Shown here one piece after another: positions 11,098-20,858 of a DNA stretch of 64,000 nt. The stretch comes from Enchytraeus crypticus (taxonomy: Eukaryota > Annelida > Clitellata > Enchytraeida > Enchytraeidae): the NCBI GenBank assembly GCA_905160935.1, contig CAJHZI010000423.1, positions 257,501-321,500 of the forward strand, written 5' to 3'. Position 1 is the first letter of the stretch; the number at the start of each line of letters is the position of its first letter. The position numbers were made by a program, and so were the translations under genes. The notes beneath the pieces are model-generated. The model saw nothing but the letters and a program-made list of their open reading frames with translations, had not been told where the DNA came from and did not search any database.

Positions 11098-14000
11098 GTA
11101 AGTGTAGTTTTAACAAAAATCAAATTTTATATCTTATTGCTATTGTTTAAACTAGAGCTGTTGTGAAATTTTACTAGAGGCTAAAATATTGACATTTCAT
11201 AAAAGATATTATAGGAAGTTAGCACATTTCAAACTTGAGTGATATATCAATATCAATTCATGTACGGCAGTTACCATTTAATTCCATTTTATGTTGTAAG
11301 GTTTCAGTTTAAGCATATATAGGGTAACGACTCCCTGGTGAATCCGGGCAGAGTTCTAGCATCAAAATTTTTATTAAATTTAGGCTTGTTTAAAATAATG
11401 CATTTATATTAATTGTATTATTTTCGTTAATTGAAACCTTACAAATTTCAAGTTAGTTACTGTAATTCTTTGATGCATGGTCCAAGGATTATTCTAGAGG
11501 GTTTAGTGGATGCATTATAGTGGAACTATCACTTGTTTTATACAGGATTGTGCTTTTCTTCAATTGACCCTGAGCCAGTAGAGCTCATTGGACTTGATTG
11601 GTTCACTGCACACATTTTACTTTCACATTTTAGGGAAAAAATGTTTCCTGATACGCCTGTGTAGTATAATAATTTGTATTATTGTCATATCCTGTGGCTG
11701 AGAAACTCTATGTTCAATTCTACAATATCGTATTTATTTTCTGTTGTATTGTACTTATTAAATTGTTTTTGTTAGATTTTATTGTAATGTACTGTATTAT
11801 ATTTTATTGTATAGGCCTACTGTAAATTTAATCTTCTAATAATGGTGCCTATTTGTAAAAGTGTAGTCTGGGATCTATAATGTTGGCATTAAGTATTACT
11901 GTAGAGTTTGTGGACTAAAATAACTTTGACATGCAAGCAAGGCCACCTTGTACAAACACAGCAGTTTAATGCATGGGTCTGTTGTCAAGAGCTATGAAAT
12001 AAAATCTTTCCTTTGAAAATCTTTCTTTTGTTCACAAACGATCTTGGTTACGTTGTAGTTGTAGTCGTCTTGTGGTTCACTGCAGCGTAGAGTGCAAGGC
12101 ACTGCAGGCCCACGTTGAGTATAGGGCACTGCTGGCCCACGTTGAGTGTAGGGCACTGTGGGCCCACGTTGAGTGTAGGGCACTGCGAGACCACGTTGAG
12201 TGTAGGGCAATGCGGGCCCACGTTGAGTGTAGGGCACTGTGAGCCCACGTTGAGCGTAGGGCACTGTGAGCCCACGTTGAGTGTAGGGCAATGCGGGCCC
12301 ACGTTGAGTGTAGGGCACTCTGGGCCCACGTTGAGTGTAGGGCACTGTGGGCCCACGTTGAGTGTAGGGCACTCTGGGTCCACGTTGAGTGTAGGGCACT
12401 GTGAGCCCACGTTGAGTGTAGGGCACTGCAGGCCCAGGATCATTAAGAGGAGTTAATACTACAAGTACATTGCAGCCATGGCTGAAAAACTTATTGAAAA
12501 TAATTCTGAGCGCTGTGAATTTATTCATGTTAGAAGATTTTTGAAACATCTAGAATCTGCTATCTGTTCAAACGAGTTGGCGAGGACAATTTCAAAAGTG
12601 ACATAATTTATAAAGAAACAAAGATTTGTAAGGTGTGGTAATTATATTATCGACATTCCTGTCCTACCTGTGTAGATAGTTGGACAGACATTAAACCCAT
12701 TAATGGTTGCTTGTAGCTGATGATGCTGTGTTAGCAAGCTGTTGATGTTATGTTAGCAAGCTGTTGATGCTACGTTAGAAAGCTATTGATACTATGTTAG
12801 CAATTGCCAATCGGTTCGTTAATTTAGTCTATAAATGCAAAGCTAATAAAAATGCTAATTTAAAGCCAATGCATGTAAAGCTAATTAGATGACAAATGTT
12901 TTAGTAGATGAAATCGGAACTGATTTATATTTATATTAAATAATTAAAGATACTTTCAAATATAAGATTTCAATTAGTAGCAAGCTCATGGTTATAAAGC
13001 GAATTACTGCTGTTTGAATCCCAACTTGGGTTGTATTAAGATTGAAAACGAACATTTGGCCGTATTTTAGCTTTCATTTTTTTATATTTCGAACCACTGT
13101 ATCGTTTTGATTAAGTCTTGCGTGACAGGTCTAAAGTTGCACCAGGTTAAGACTCATTGGGTTAGCACTATTAGGCGTGGTGACCACTCGTTGGCGCACG
13201 CTTTATTACGCTGAAGATTTATGTAACGGAAGGCTTTAGGTTTACCCGTTGTAAAGCCGTGATCTGAAGACTCCACCTAAATAAATACAATGACATTCGC
13301 TTGGTTTATACTTGATTTTACCCATTCACGTTTAACACCCTTTTAACATCTTCGTAAAGTAACAATGGAGACGTTGATTAAATAGGCCTTGCAATAAAAC
13401 GGATTGCCTGGTGAATACGAATTACCCAGAAACGCCTAATTTTTATAGGGCGTTGTGATCAAGACAAAATAGGACATCTGTCCAAATGAAATGAATTATC
13501 GTTGAACGGTTCATTTGATGTCTTGGTACCTAAGCGAATATGCTTGTCTGGCAAAAGCCTTGTAATTTTGATTTTTGTAAAGTTACAATTGTACTAGGAG
13601 TAGTATCCGACTTTAATGTAAAAGTCGATTTGGCTTTATGCATTAGACTAGTCTCTACGAATAGAAATATACTGGCAGTTTTTGGAAGCATTTTGCTTTT
13701 AGTAGAAGTCTATGATGGTTAAGTCATCAGATGCAAAAGAATAGTTATAATTATAATTTTTATATGACGCCTAAATCAAAAGCGCTAAAGGGGTTGGTTA
13801 ATGCATGGTTTCGATGCGCATTCTTGTTAAATATGAATGTATTGCATATGTGGCGATTGATGGTATTGTGCGACGTCCACAATAGAATAGACCACACTGT
13901 AGTGATCGTGTCGTTAGAGGCGAATAAGCAGGAGCTGTGGAAGTCAATGGGAAACAACCTCAGTTATTTGGAAGTACTTTGCAGAAGTTAAGGGCTTACA

Positions 14001-17000
14001 TTTAAGCTACATAAACTTCTTTTATGCGTGGAATAATTAACTAATTATTCGATGTATGATTACTTAGCGAAAGTGAAATCAGACTGTGAGTAGGAGTATG
14101 TACATTGGACGTGCCATTTGGCAAACCACTAAAGAGATACTACTTCTATTTACTGGTCGTAAATGCTCGATGAATTTTCTAAGCCTGCATACAGTGTAGC
14201 TAAGCGATAGCCTCACACTGTATGCAAGTATAAAAAGCTTAACTCCCTTGATCAGAAATAATTTGATTTGAGGCAAGGCTAAAATACTGGAGAGCTAGTT
14301 GTGCTTTTGTCAAAGTTTTATACTTGTAAATGCACACGCTGCTATACGGCTCAATGATAACTGAATGAGCTTAAGAGTCTGCATAAAAATCTAACACATA
14401 CACTACGGTGCTGAAATCAATCTACCTGTAACAGGCCCTAATCTGTTAACCAAAAGTATTATAAATATAGGATGGGTCACGGAAGTCGTGTCAGTTGTTT
14501 CATCTAGTTTAAGTGAAACTATCGAAACTGCTCGGTTAAGCGTCGAACCAAGAATCACGTGGGTCTCAATCGTATGGTGCCGTCGATCAGTAGTTTTGTT
14601 ATTTTTGTTGATCTGAAAATCATTTTTTGGTTTATGCGTTATGCTGTCAAACCTTGATTGGTCTGAAATACTTAAGAATAGGGAACAAGAATCCTGTCCT
14701 GCAATGTCAGCTATGACCTTTTTGCCCTTTAGACTGTTTTGTTTTTTACTATGGCGAATTTGATAATAATTGTATAATTTAAGGTTTTTAAATTTATTGA
14801 TCGATTATTTAATTCTTTGGCAAACTGAATAGTTGACTTATATTGTCTGACTGATTGACACTGACTGACGGATTGATTTACTGATTGATTGCTATATAAT
14901 GTCCAATGTTGATAATTTCATGTAATGAATGAGCTTTGAGGCAACTCTATACTCTGCTAATTTTATCTCTTTCAGACCACAGCCAACAGCAGAATCTGCT
15001 GCTTATGCTGCAACAACAACAACCACAGCAAGGTTTGCAGCAACAACAAGGTTTGCAGCAACAGCAAGGTTTGCAGCAACAGCAATCTTCCGCCTCTAAT
15101 GGTCGTCAGGTTGTCTGTCAGATGCCCGTGGGTTCACACTTGCCCGGACTTCAGTTGGACGTCTCACAGAGTCAATTCAGCCACCTACAACAGCAGAACG
15201 TTGCTCAACCGAGCGCATCTCTGCAACAACAGCTACAATATCAGCAGCTACAGCAGCAACAGCTTCAGCAGCTACAGATGCAGCAGCAGTGCGTACGACA
15301 GCAACAACCACAGCAGCAGCAGCAGCAGCTGCGGGGCAAGCAGCAGCAGCGCGGAGCGGTGAGATCGAGAGAGGACGAGACTCGAGTGTATAGAGGCATC
15401 GCTGAGATCACCACCGAGCGTCTGATAGAGCAGGATCAGGACGGGCTCACGTTAGTAGTCAGCCTGTAGCATTAGCTCAGTTAAATTCACTCAATTGATG
15501 TCAGGGACGTCAATTCAGTTAACGACCCTGATATCATCCTTGTATGAGGAAACGGACGTTAAACCTTTATTATTATTATTATTATTTATTAATTTATTAA
15601 ATAATTTGCTCGCTTTCTTTTCATTTTTAAAATTCGTATAGGTGCACGTTAGAAACCATACTTTTCCGACGCTATACACTGTATAATATATGGAAAAGGC
15701 ATAGCTTTTGTGAAGGGATGAACTTGTTGATCTATGGAGTAATTTTTACAGAGCATGAAAGCAGACTCTGAGTATGAAAATGTGCCTTTGACATTCAACT
15801 TAGCAGAACACGAGAGAGAGGGAGATAGTTGTACACTTGACATACTGCTATCTGGATATCTATTCTACTCAGTCTAAAAAATAATTAGGTTTCGCTATTG
15901 TTTATAGATAGTTTAATAATTATTCAACAAAAATGAACGTTTGTGTTACACCAATTAAAGATTTTTTATTTACGTTGAGTTATATTGAGCAATTTTTTTC
16001 TTCACAAATATATTTACTGATCTGTATAGATTGATTGATTTATCTGTTTACGATGATTGATTGATCTGTGTGGATTGATTGATCTGTATAGAATGATTGG
16101 ATGATCTGTATAGAATGATTGATTGATCTGTATAGAATGATTGATTGATCCGTATAGAACGACTGATTGATTTGTATAGAACGACTGATTGATCTGTATA
16201 GAATGATTGATTTGTCTGTCTAGAATGATTGATTTAGCTGTATAGATTGATTGATTGATCTGTATAGAACGACTGATGATCTGTATAGATTGATTGATCT
16301 GTATAGAATTTTTGATTGACTGTATAGAATGCTGCACCTTGCGCTGATTCACAGTCAAGACAAAATGAACTTAATCCGAGCCGAGGCGATCGTTCACAGA
16401 CTGAAGAGAGAGGATAAGCTGGATAAGGTGCTAGTAATGGGTGGAAAGGAGAATCAGGTAATAATAATAATAAGAATTAGAATGATTGATTGATTGGTAT
16501 AGAACGATTGATGTATCTGTGTAGAATGATTGATTTATCTGTATAGAATGATTGATTGATCTGTACAATAATAATAATAATTAGTCTATTATTATTATTA
16601 TTGGCAATTAATTAATTAATTAAAATAATAGTCATCAATAAAAAATTAATAATAAAAGTAATTTATCATTATTATTATTATTATTATTGGCGGCGATTCA
16701 GCAGCTATTGCTCGAATCCTTTCTATCAAACTTTGGCTTTGCACCCGGGGTTAAAAAAGGTAATAATAATAATAATAGAAATAGTAGTAATAATAATGAT
16801 AATAACTAGTAGCTATAATACTGATAGCTAGATGGCCTCGAGTAGCTGGGCGGCGATTCAGCAAGTATTACTCAAATCGCTCATAAAACGTCGAGTTCTT
16901 TACACCCAGGGTAAAAAATAAATAAATAATAAATAAAAAAAATAAAAAAATAGCATAACAAATTTAATAATAATAATACTACTGGGTCAGAAAGCACTTA

Positions 17001-18894
17001 CATGTTCGTTTTAAGACCAACTTAGACTGCTTTACAGGTCTGGCAAGTTATTATTAATCCTTTTCATGGTTAATTATATCCTAGTTATTGATTTCGGAAA
17101 CTGGTAGGAAGCTCCGATACGTGATTTACCTTTTTTGGGCCCAAGCTGATATCCATCATTTGCTGACTGTTCTTGGCTTTGAACTCAGGCACTTGCACCC
17201 GAAGCGAACACTAGCCTTTACGCCATATCTCCTTTCCTGCAGGTTTTGTTAATCGCAGTTTTTGTAGTTAATTTACTAGATTAATTTCGAATTGAAAAAA
17301 TTTTGTTATCTGCTGATTTCACTTAAACTGTACTTGAAGAGAAGAAAAAATGTTAACTATTTGCTTCATTTTAATGGATATTTCCCTTTTGGCATAACAT
17401 AAGAGGCCTATCTATATTTTTTAGCATTTTTTTCTATACATTCTTAATTTGGTGACAGTTTTCCGTAAATTAAGAATTTCTGACACGAAGGCTATTTTAT
17501 TTTGAATTTTTAAAATTTATTTACATTACAGTACTATTACTTGATGCTCGAAATGTATAGAATTTTGTGTGTTGCCTATTTTCTGTTGTTTGTAGGTCAT
17601 TTAAATTTATGGAGACTTTGGAGCTGAATGTATTGCAATTTACGCAAAACGTTACATTTGTCATTGCAAAAGATGGAGTATATTTAATGCGTCGTCATAT
17701 ACAAAAGACATTTAGCAACGTGGTAGTGACTAAATAGCTTTTATTATTCAAAATATATTCAAATATTAAATTTCTTTAAAATTTTTATTAAAATATAATA
17801 TTAAAATAAAAATATTAAATATCTTTATTATTTTTAGACACCGCTGTGTCTGGCAGTATTCTATAATCTTCCTGGTATGGTAAAGTTTCTGCTGGAGCAC
17901 GGGGCAGATCCCACCGTGAGGATACTGAAGTTCCTGTCGGATGGCGTAAACGAGTACAATTTGCTACATTTCGTCGCCTGCAAGGGTTCCATCATGAAGG
18001 ACACCCTGCAGCATCTCCTCACGCATCCCAAAATAGACGTCAACGTCATCGATTCTAACGGTTGGTTTCTATCAGCTAAGTTTTAGAAGTGTTGGTTAAA
18101 TTGTTTCAATAAGTAGTTGATTTAACTTAAAGTAAATAAATTCACGCAATAACTTCAACCCTATATTTTTTACTTTTTAAAATTTAATTAAAAATCTTTT
18201 ATTTGTCTAAGTTGTCAAATTATTATTACAACGGTTTGACTTGTATGTAGTTGGTTCTATTAACTATTTAGAGCTATCTAAAACTAATTTTTAAACTTGC
18301 TTGTCTTTCATGGTTTATATTATAATTGCCATTGTTTTAATCCTATGCATAGAAATTACATCAGTATATTTTGCCTTTACAGACTCGATGTACACTCTCA
18401 ACATTATAAAATTACTAACTATTACAAATAATTAAATATTACGTTGCAATTTTACATGTTTTGTAATGTAATTCTGGTACTTGTAATTCACTCTTGCTTT
18501 CTGTGTCATCATATAATTTGCGATTTATATTTTCATTCAGTGCCTATACATGATTATTTTACCTACACATGATTATTGTGATTTGAAACAGTAAATAAAT
18601 AACTCTTATTGTAATCTGTAATTGCTTGTAGTTTAATCATTGCATGGCTGCTATATGTCCATTACGTCTCTATGATTCTTACAATTGCATGTTGTAGTTG
18701 AATTTAAAAACAATGAATATCTTACCTTTCAGCCAGTGGCGATGTCGGTAAGATATTCAACCGAGGATCAGTATGTGTGGGGTTCAAATCCTGTGCTCCC
18801 CCGGTCACTGACATCGCTTTCGACTGAGGAAATTGACGTTAACATTAGCTTTGGCTTTTTTATAAGTAATATGTTTATGACTGGGATTCAGGGG

Positions 18895-18927
<33 letters not shown>

Positions 18928-20858
18928 CTGATGATGATGAATATGTTTATGACAGGAATGGCCCCACTGCACTGGGCTGTGAGATCACATCGACCTCGAA
19001 TGTCTAACCCACAGGACCTGCCTGTAGACACGAGGTGCGTCATCTTTCGTCTGGCCGAGAGGGGAGCAGATCTCAACATTGTGGTATGACTAGTTGCCTA
19101 ATCTTGCTCTGAGATCATCATTATCATCATCATGTCATCATCATCTGCTGATGTAATATAGTAGAAATATATATATGTGCAAAAGCTAACATGCTGACAT
19201 TTTTTTCGTCAATCTGCTGGTATAGTCAAGAAAAATGGTAAAAGTAACGTCCATTTACTCACTCGAAAGAGATGTCAGTGACGGCGAGCCCAGGATTTGA
19301 ACCTCGGACATACTAACAGTAGCAAAATTTGTTTTATCGCTCGGCAATAAATGTTTAATATATTTAATAGAGTATATCACGAAAAAGGCGTATTTATACT
19401 TTACAGCAGTTACATACAATAAAACAAGCAGTATGCAATAAAACGCTCATATTAACAAGCACCACAATATAAAAAAAACTATAGCTAAAATGTCAAAATC
19501 TAAGAGATGTTTAAAATAATCAGTGATCAGAATTTACGGGAAGGATCTTTGTGTACGATTATTGGTTAGCTAATGTATTGATTAACTAATTTTATTGATT
19601 AGCTAATTTATTGATTGTCTAATTTATTGATTACCTAATTTATTGATTAGCTGATTTATTGATTAGCTAATTAATTGATTAGCTAATGTAGTGATTAGCT
19701 AATTTATTGATAAGCTATGAAATTAATCTTGATGATTAAAGTCTTGCGGTTTGAGTGAATCGTCATTCATTTACCTAATAAAAAATGATTTGTTTATTTC
19801 CTTTAAGTCAAAATTAAATATGTTAAAATGTTTAATATCTAATATATTGAGCGAGTTTTGTCTGTCTCTCTGGAGTAAAGCTGATGTCATAACGTTACTT
19901 TCATGTAACTCCGTAACAGTTACGCTAATTGCAGCTCTGTGATTTGGCGATCATAAATTTATGACCAACGTATCTTCTTCTTCAGTGCACTGCCAAGTGG
20001 CAGGTTCAAGGTACATAGTCATATTCAAAGTCTGTTTTCTCGCTCCGTATGAGCACTTCGTAGATCAACAAGTTAATCCCTTCACAAAGTCTATGCCTTA
20101 TCCATACCTTATGTAGCCTATAGCTTGGGAAAAATATGGCTTCTGAGGTGGTTTCCTGTTGCCTTCCTCAGTTAGGTGGATTAATTACCAAATTGATCCT
20201 GAGGGAAAATATTTCATGGTGAGGTGGGTCCCCTCTTGCCGTCCTCAGCTCCTGCCTTTAGTCGCCTCTTACGTACACGCGGCAGATTGTTTGCGGTTGC
20301 CCTATTCTGCAGTGATCCAACCACACCCGAGCACAACACGGGGAGACCAACGTATATTTTTATTTAATTCAGGGTCATATTTGTAAATCCTACATATTAA
20401 CGCTAATTACAGATCTATCATTTGTCCAATAGAAATTTAGGCGTGTATAGGTTTTTATCGAGTCCCCAATTTTCTTTGCTGTGTGCATTTTTGCTCGCTC
20501 ACGGATACATCTAGTAGCTAAATATTTGCCAGTAAGCTAGTTATTAGTAACTGACCAGTTGATTGAATTTCTGTCCGCGCAGGATCGTAAGTCTGGTAAA
20601 ACTCCTCTACATTACGCCATCGAGAAGAAGGACTTGGCGTTGGTGGAGTGGTATCTCGACCTGCCTCTTCAGTTCTCCACCCCGCCCAACCTCTCCCCCT
20701 CTGGTCGTCAGAAGTGCGGTATTCTCAGGGAATACTTCAGCGTGTGCGATTTTAACGGGCTGAATGCTCTGGGATTGGCTAATTCACTGAAGCCGGATAA
20801 TCAGCAAAAAGAGGATATGATCAAAGTTCTGCAAGACAAGGCATCGAAAGATTTATGA
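9219..20858 (+). CDS. NFKBIZ: Atypical nuclear IkB protein, IkB-zeta-like (six coding exons, spliced)
   Basis: The model joins 9219-11097, 14976-15450, 16328-16457, 17838-18060, 18956-19083 and 20583-20858. Codon phase is preserved at every junction, giving 3111 bases (1036 aa plus stop). Residues 1-626 are acidic and Ser-rich, with an acidic/hydrophobic stretch NFPELDLDDLLNDI that could activate transcription. A basic Lys/Arg-rich stretch (around residues 495-535) is a possible nuclear signal. Residues about 627-770 are Gln-rich. About six ankyrin repeats follow: GLTMLHLAL, QTPLCLAVF...LLEHGADP, NLLHFVAC, APLHWAV...LAERGADLN, GKTPLHYAIEKKD and a degenerate last one. The order and the VDRKSGKTPLHYA segment resemble vertebrate IkB-zeta and BCL3. 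There is no Rel homology domain, so it is not a Relish/p105 type. The family binds NF-kB in the nucleus and adjusts transcription; that role is inferred. BCL3 or IkB-NS orthology is not excluded. Possible poly(A) signals are ATTAAA near 21671 and AATAAA at 23591; neither is proven. Confidence 0.85.
12095..12440. repeat. 27-bp minisatellite with open frames on both strands
   Basis: About twelve to thirteen copies of a 27-base unit with core CCACGTTGAGTGTAGGGCAC. The period is a multiple of three, so three long frames stay open (repeats of GPTVPYTQR and of NVGPQCPTL on the minus strand, and of HCGPTLSVG on the plus strand). It lies inside intron 1 of the IkB-like gene and has no splice or start context that would make it a gene. 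Confidence 0.9.
14187..14225. repeat. Inverted repeat, 11-bp arms
   Basis: GCATACAGTGT at 14187-14197 is perfectly complementary to ACACTGTATGC at 14215-14225, with a 17-base loop. It lies in intron 1 of the IkB-like gene. Function unknown. Confidence 0.7.
14976..15450 (+). CDS. NFKBIZ: IkB-zeta-like gene, coding exon 2 (Gln-rich)
   Basis: The acceptor TCTTTCAG precedes ACCACAGCC and the donor is CTCAC|GTTAGT. The exon starts two bases before a codon border and ends two bases into one, matching both neighbours. The first part is built from a GLQQQQ hexapeptide repeated in tandem, then longer Gln runs encoded by mixed CAG and CAA. Its end, TERLIEQDQDGLT, begins the first ankyrin repeat, which is completed by exon 3. 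The frame continues to 15469 as intron read-through. The Gln tracts are likely length-polymorphic. Confidence 0.85.
15480..15600 (+). repeat. SINE-like family D end with (TTA)n tail
   Basis: TGATGTCAGGGACGTC, GATATCATCCTTGTATGAGG and AAACGGACGTTAAACC are followed by (TTA)n. This matches the reverse complement of the 3232-3310 end of the family and the tail at 47900-47965. It lies in intron 2 of the IkB-like gene. Confidence 0.6.
15655..15845 (-). repeat. SINE-B partial copy
   Basis: GCATAGCTTTTGTGAAGGGATG, TTGTTGATCTATGGAG and AGACTCTGAGTATGAAAATG match the reverse complement of the SINE-B copy at 19984-20347. Both ends are degraded. Confidence 0.6.
16014..16330. repeat. Satellite array, TTGATTGATCTGTATAGAA unit, upstream of exon 3
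   Basis: Roughly fifteen degenerate units of about 18-22 bases share GATTGATCTGTATAGAATG. The last unit supplies the AG acceptor and the first bases (AATG) of exon 3. Units resume after the exon at 16478-16567. The minus-strand open frame (repeated NQSI) is an artefact of the repeat. Confidence 0.85.
16328..16457 (+). CDS. NFKBIZ: IkB-zeta-like gene, coding exon 3 (first ankyrin repeat)
   Basis: The acceptor is CTGTATAG before AATGCTGCACC and the donor is AATCAG|GTAATA. The exon completes the codon begun in exon 2 to give DGLTMLHLALIHSQ, a good ankyrin start, and ends on a codon border with KENQ. It encodes 43 whole residues (786-828). It sits inside the TGATTGATCTGTATAGAA array and its acceptor is part of a repeat unit. 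The acceptor has only a weak pyrimidine tract. Confidence 0.8.
16478..16567. repeat. Satellite array downstream of exon 3
   Basis: Four to five more units of the GATTGATCTGTATAGAATG repeat follow the exon 3 donor, separated from it by a short (ATA)n run. Confidence 0.8.
16568..16990. repeat. (AAT)n runs and a twice-repeated GGCGGCGATTCAGCA element
   Basis: GGCGGCGATTCAGCAGCTAT at 16690 and GGCGGCGATTCAGCAAGTAT at 16850 each start a segment of about 90 bases that ends in CACCCGGGG or CACCCAGGG, GTTAAAAA and (AAT/AAAT)n. These look like two SINE-like insertions in intron 3. Confidence 0.6.
17080..17245 (-). repeat. tRNA-derived SINE-like remnant
   Basis: On the minus strand, AGATATGGCGTAAAGGCTAG resembles an A box and GAGTTCAAAGCC a B box. 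It is degenerate; a functional tRNA is unlikely. Intron 3 of the IkB-like gene. Confidence 0.35.
17838..18060 (+). CDS. NFKBIZ: IkB-zeta-like gene, coding exon 4 (ankyrin repeats 2-3)
   Basis: The acceptor is TATTTTTAG before ACACCGCTG and the donor is AACG|GTTGGT. Residues 829-902 plus one base. It encodes TPLCLAVFYNLPGMVKFLLE then HGADPTVR, a textbook ankyrin repeat, and NLLHFVACKGS...LLTHPKIDVNVID, a second one. The frame is continuous with exon 3 and exon 5. Confidence 0.88.
18730..18867 (+). repeat. SINE-A (tRNA-derived), full-length-like copy
   Basis: GCCAGTGGCGATGTCGGTAA forms an A-box-like region, GGGGTTCAAATCC is a canonical B box, and the body GTCACTGACATCGCTTTCGA follows, then GACGTTAACATTAGCTTTGG. 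Further copies are at about 19218, 21826, 38526, 45084 and 51688. This copy ends about 90 bases before exon 5 of the IkB-like gene. Confidence 0.8.
18868..18953. mobile_element. Short SINE-C end with (ATG)n tail, flanked by 14-bp target-site duplication
   Basis: AATATGTTTATGAC occurs at 18868-18881 and again, perfectly, at 18940-18953. Between them lie TGGGATTCAGGGGAGG and (ATG)n, which match the (GAT)n end of minus-orientation SINE-C copies at 29060 and 42405. This is the pattern of a truncated retroposon with a target-site duplication. The right duplication ends two bases before exon 5. Confidence 0.75.
18956..19083 (+). CDS. NFKBIZ: IkB-zeta-like gene, coding exon 5 (ankyrin repeat 4)
   Basis: The acceptor is TTATGACAG before GAATGGCC and the donor is GTG|GTATGA. 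It completes the Gly codon of exon 4 and encodes residues 904-945 (MAPLHWAV ... FRLAERGADLNIV). The loop between the two helices is longer than usual. The 40 bases before the acceptor are an ATG repeat with almost no pyrimidine tract, the result of the adjacent insertion. The open frame extends upstream through the SINE to 18685, which is intron. Confidence 0.82.
19218..19325 (-). repeat. SINE-A partial copy
   Basis: ACTCACTCGAAAGAGATGTC and GCCCAGGATTTGAACCTCGG are the reverse complement of the SINE-A body and B box. Intron 5 of the IkB-like gene. Confidence 0.7.
19563..19725. repeat. Tandem repeat, TTATTGATTAGCTAA unit
   Basis: About ten degenerate copies of a unit of 15-17 bases. Intron 5 of the IkB-like gene. 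Confidence 0.8.
19984..20347 (+). repeat. SINE-B, longest plus-strand copy
   Basis: It runs from AGTGCACTGCCAAGTGGCAG through TATGCCTTATCCATACCTTA and GTAGCCTATAGCTTGGG, then GAAAATATTTCATGGTGAGG, to CACCCGAGCACAACACGGGG. A closely similar copy in the opposite orientation is at 46926-47300. Six shorter copies exist in the window. It lies in intron 5 of the IkB-like gene. I see no clear tRNA head. Confidence 0.8.
20583..20858 (+). CDS. NFKBIZ: IkB-zeta-like gene, coding exon 6 (last ankyrin repeats and stop)
   Basis: The acceptor is TCCGCGCAG before GATCGTAAG; the stop TGA is at 20856-20858. Residues 946-1036 include DRKSGKTPLHYAIEKKD and EWYLDLP, which correspond to the DRKSGRTALHLA and ELP regions of vertebrate IkB-zeta, then a degenerate repeat NGLNALGLANSL. 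The protein ends with a Lys/Asp-rich helix. Confidence 0.87.
   Translation, partial: DRKSGKTPLHYAIEKKDLALVEWYLDLPLQFSTPPNLSPSGRQKCGILREYFSVCDFNGLNALGLANSLKPDNQQKEDMIKVLQDKASKDL

Larger units (their letters stand above)
11098..14975 (+). other. IkB-zeta-like gene, intron 1
   Basis: The intron runs from GTAAGTG to TCTTTCAG. It contains the 27-bp minisatellite at 12095-12440, a 25-bp degenerate repeat with the core TGTTAGCAAGCTGTTGATG (about 12712-12800) and a stem of 11 base pairs at 14187-14225. Open frames at 13540-13991 have no recognised domain. An additional phase-compatible cassette exon here cannot be excluded. Confidence 0.7.

Noticed and set aside
12048-12549. Long open frames encoding nine-residue peptide repeats
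   Set aside because: A 27-base repeat keeps any stop-free frame open; both strands are open and no start or splice context is present.
15099-15362. Ser/Asn-rich frame overlapping the Gln-rich exon
   Set aside because: Shadow frame of CAG/CAA repeats; the Gln frame connects to the ankyrin exons and this one does not.
18685-18955. In-frame extension of IkB-like exon 5 upstream through a Met-rich run
   Set aside because: It is SINE-A plus an (ATG)n insert; exon 4 joins in phase at 18956 and gives an intact ankyrin repeat.
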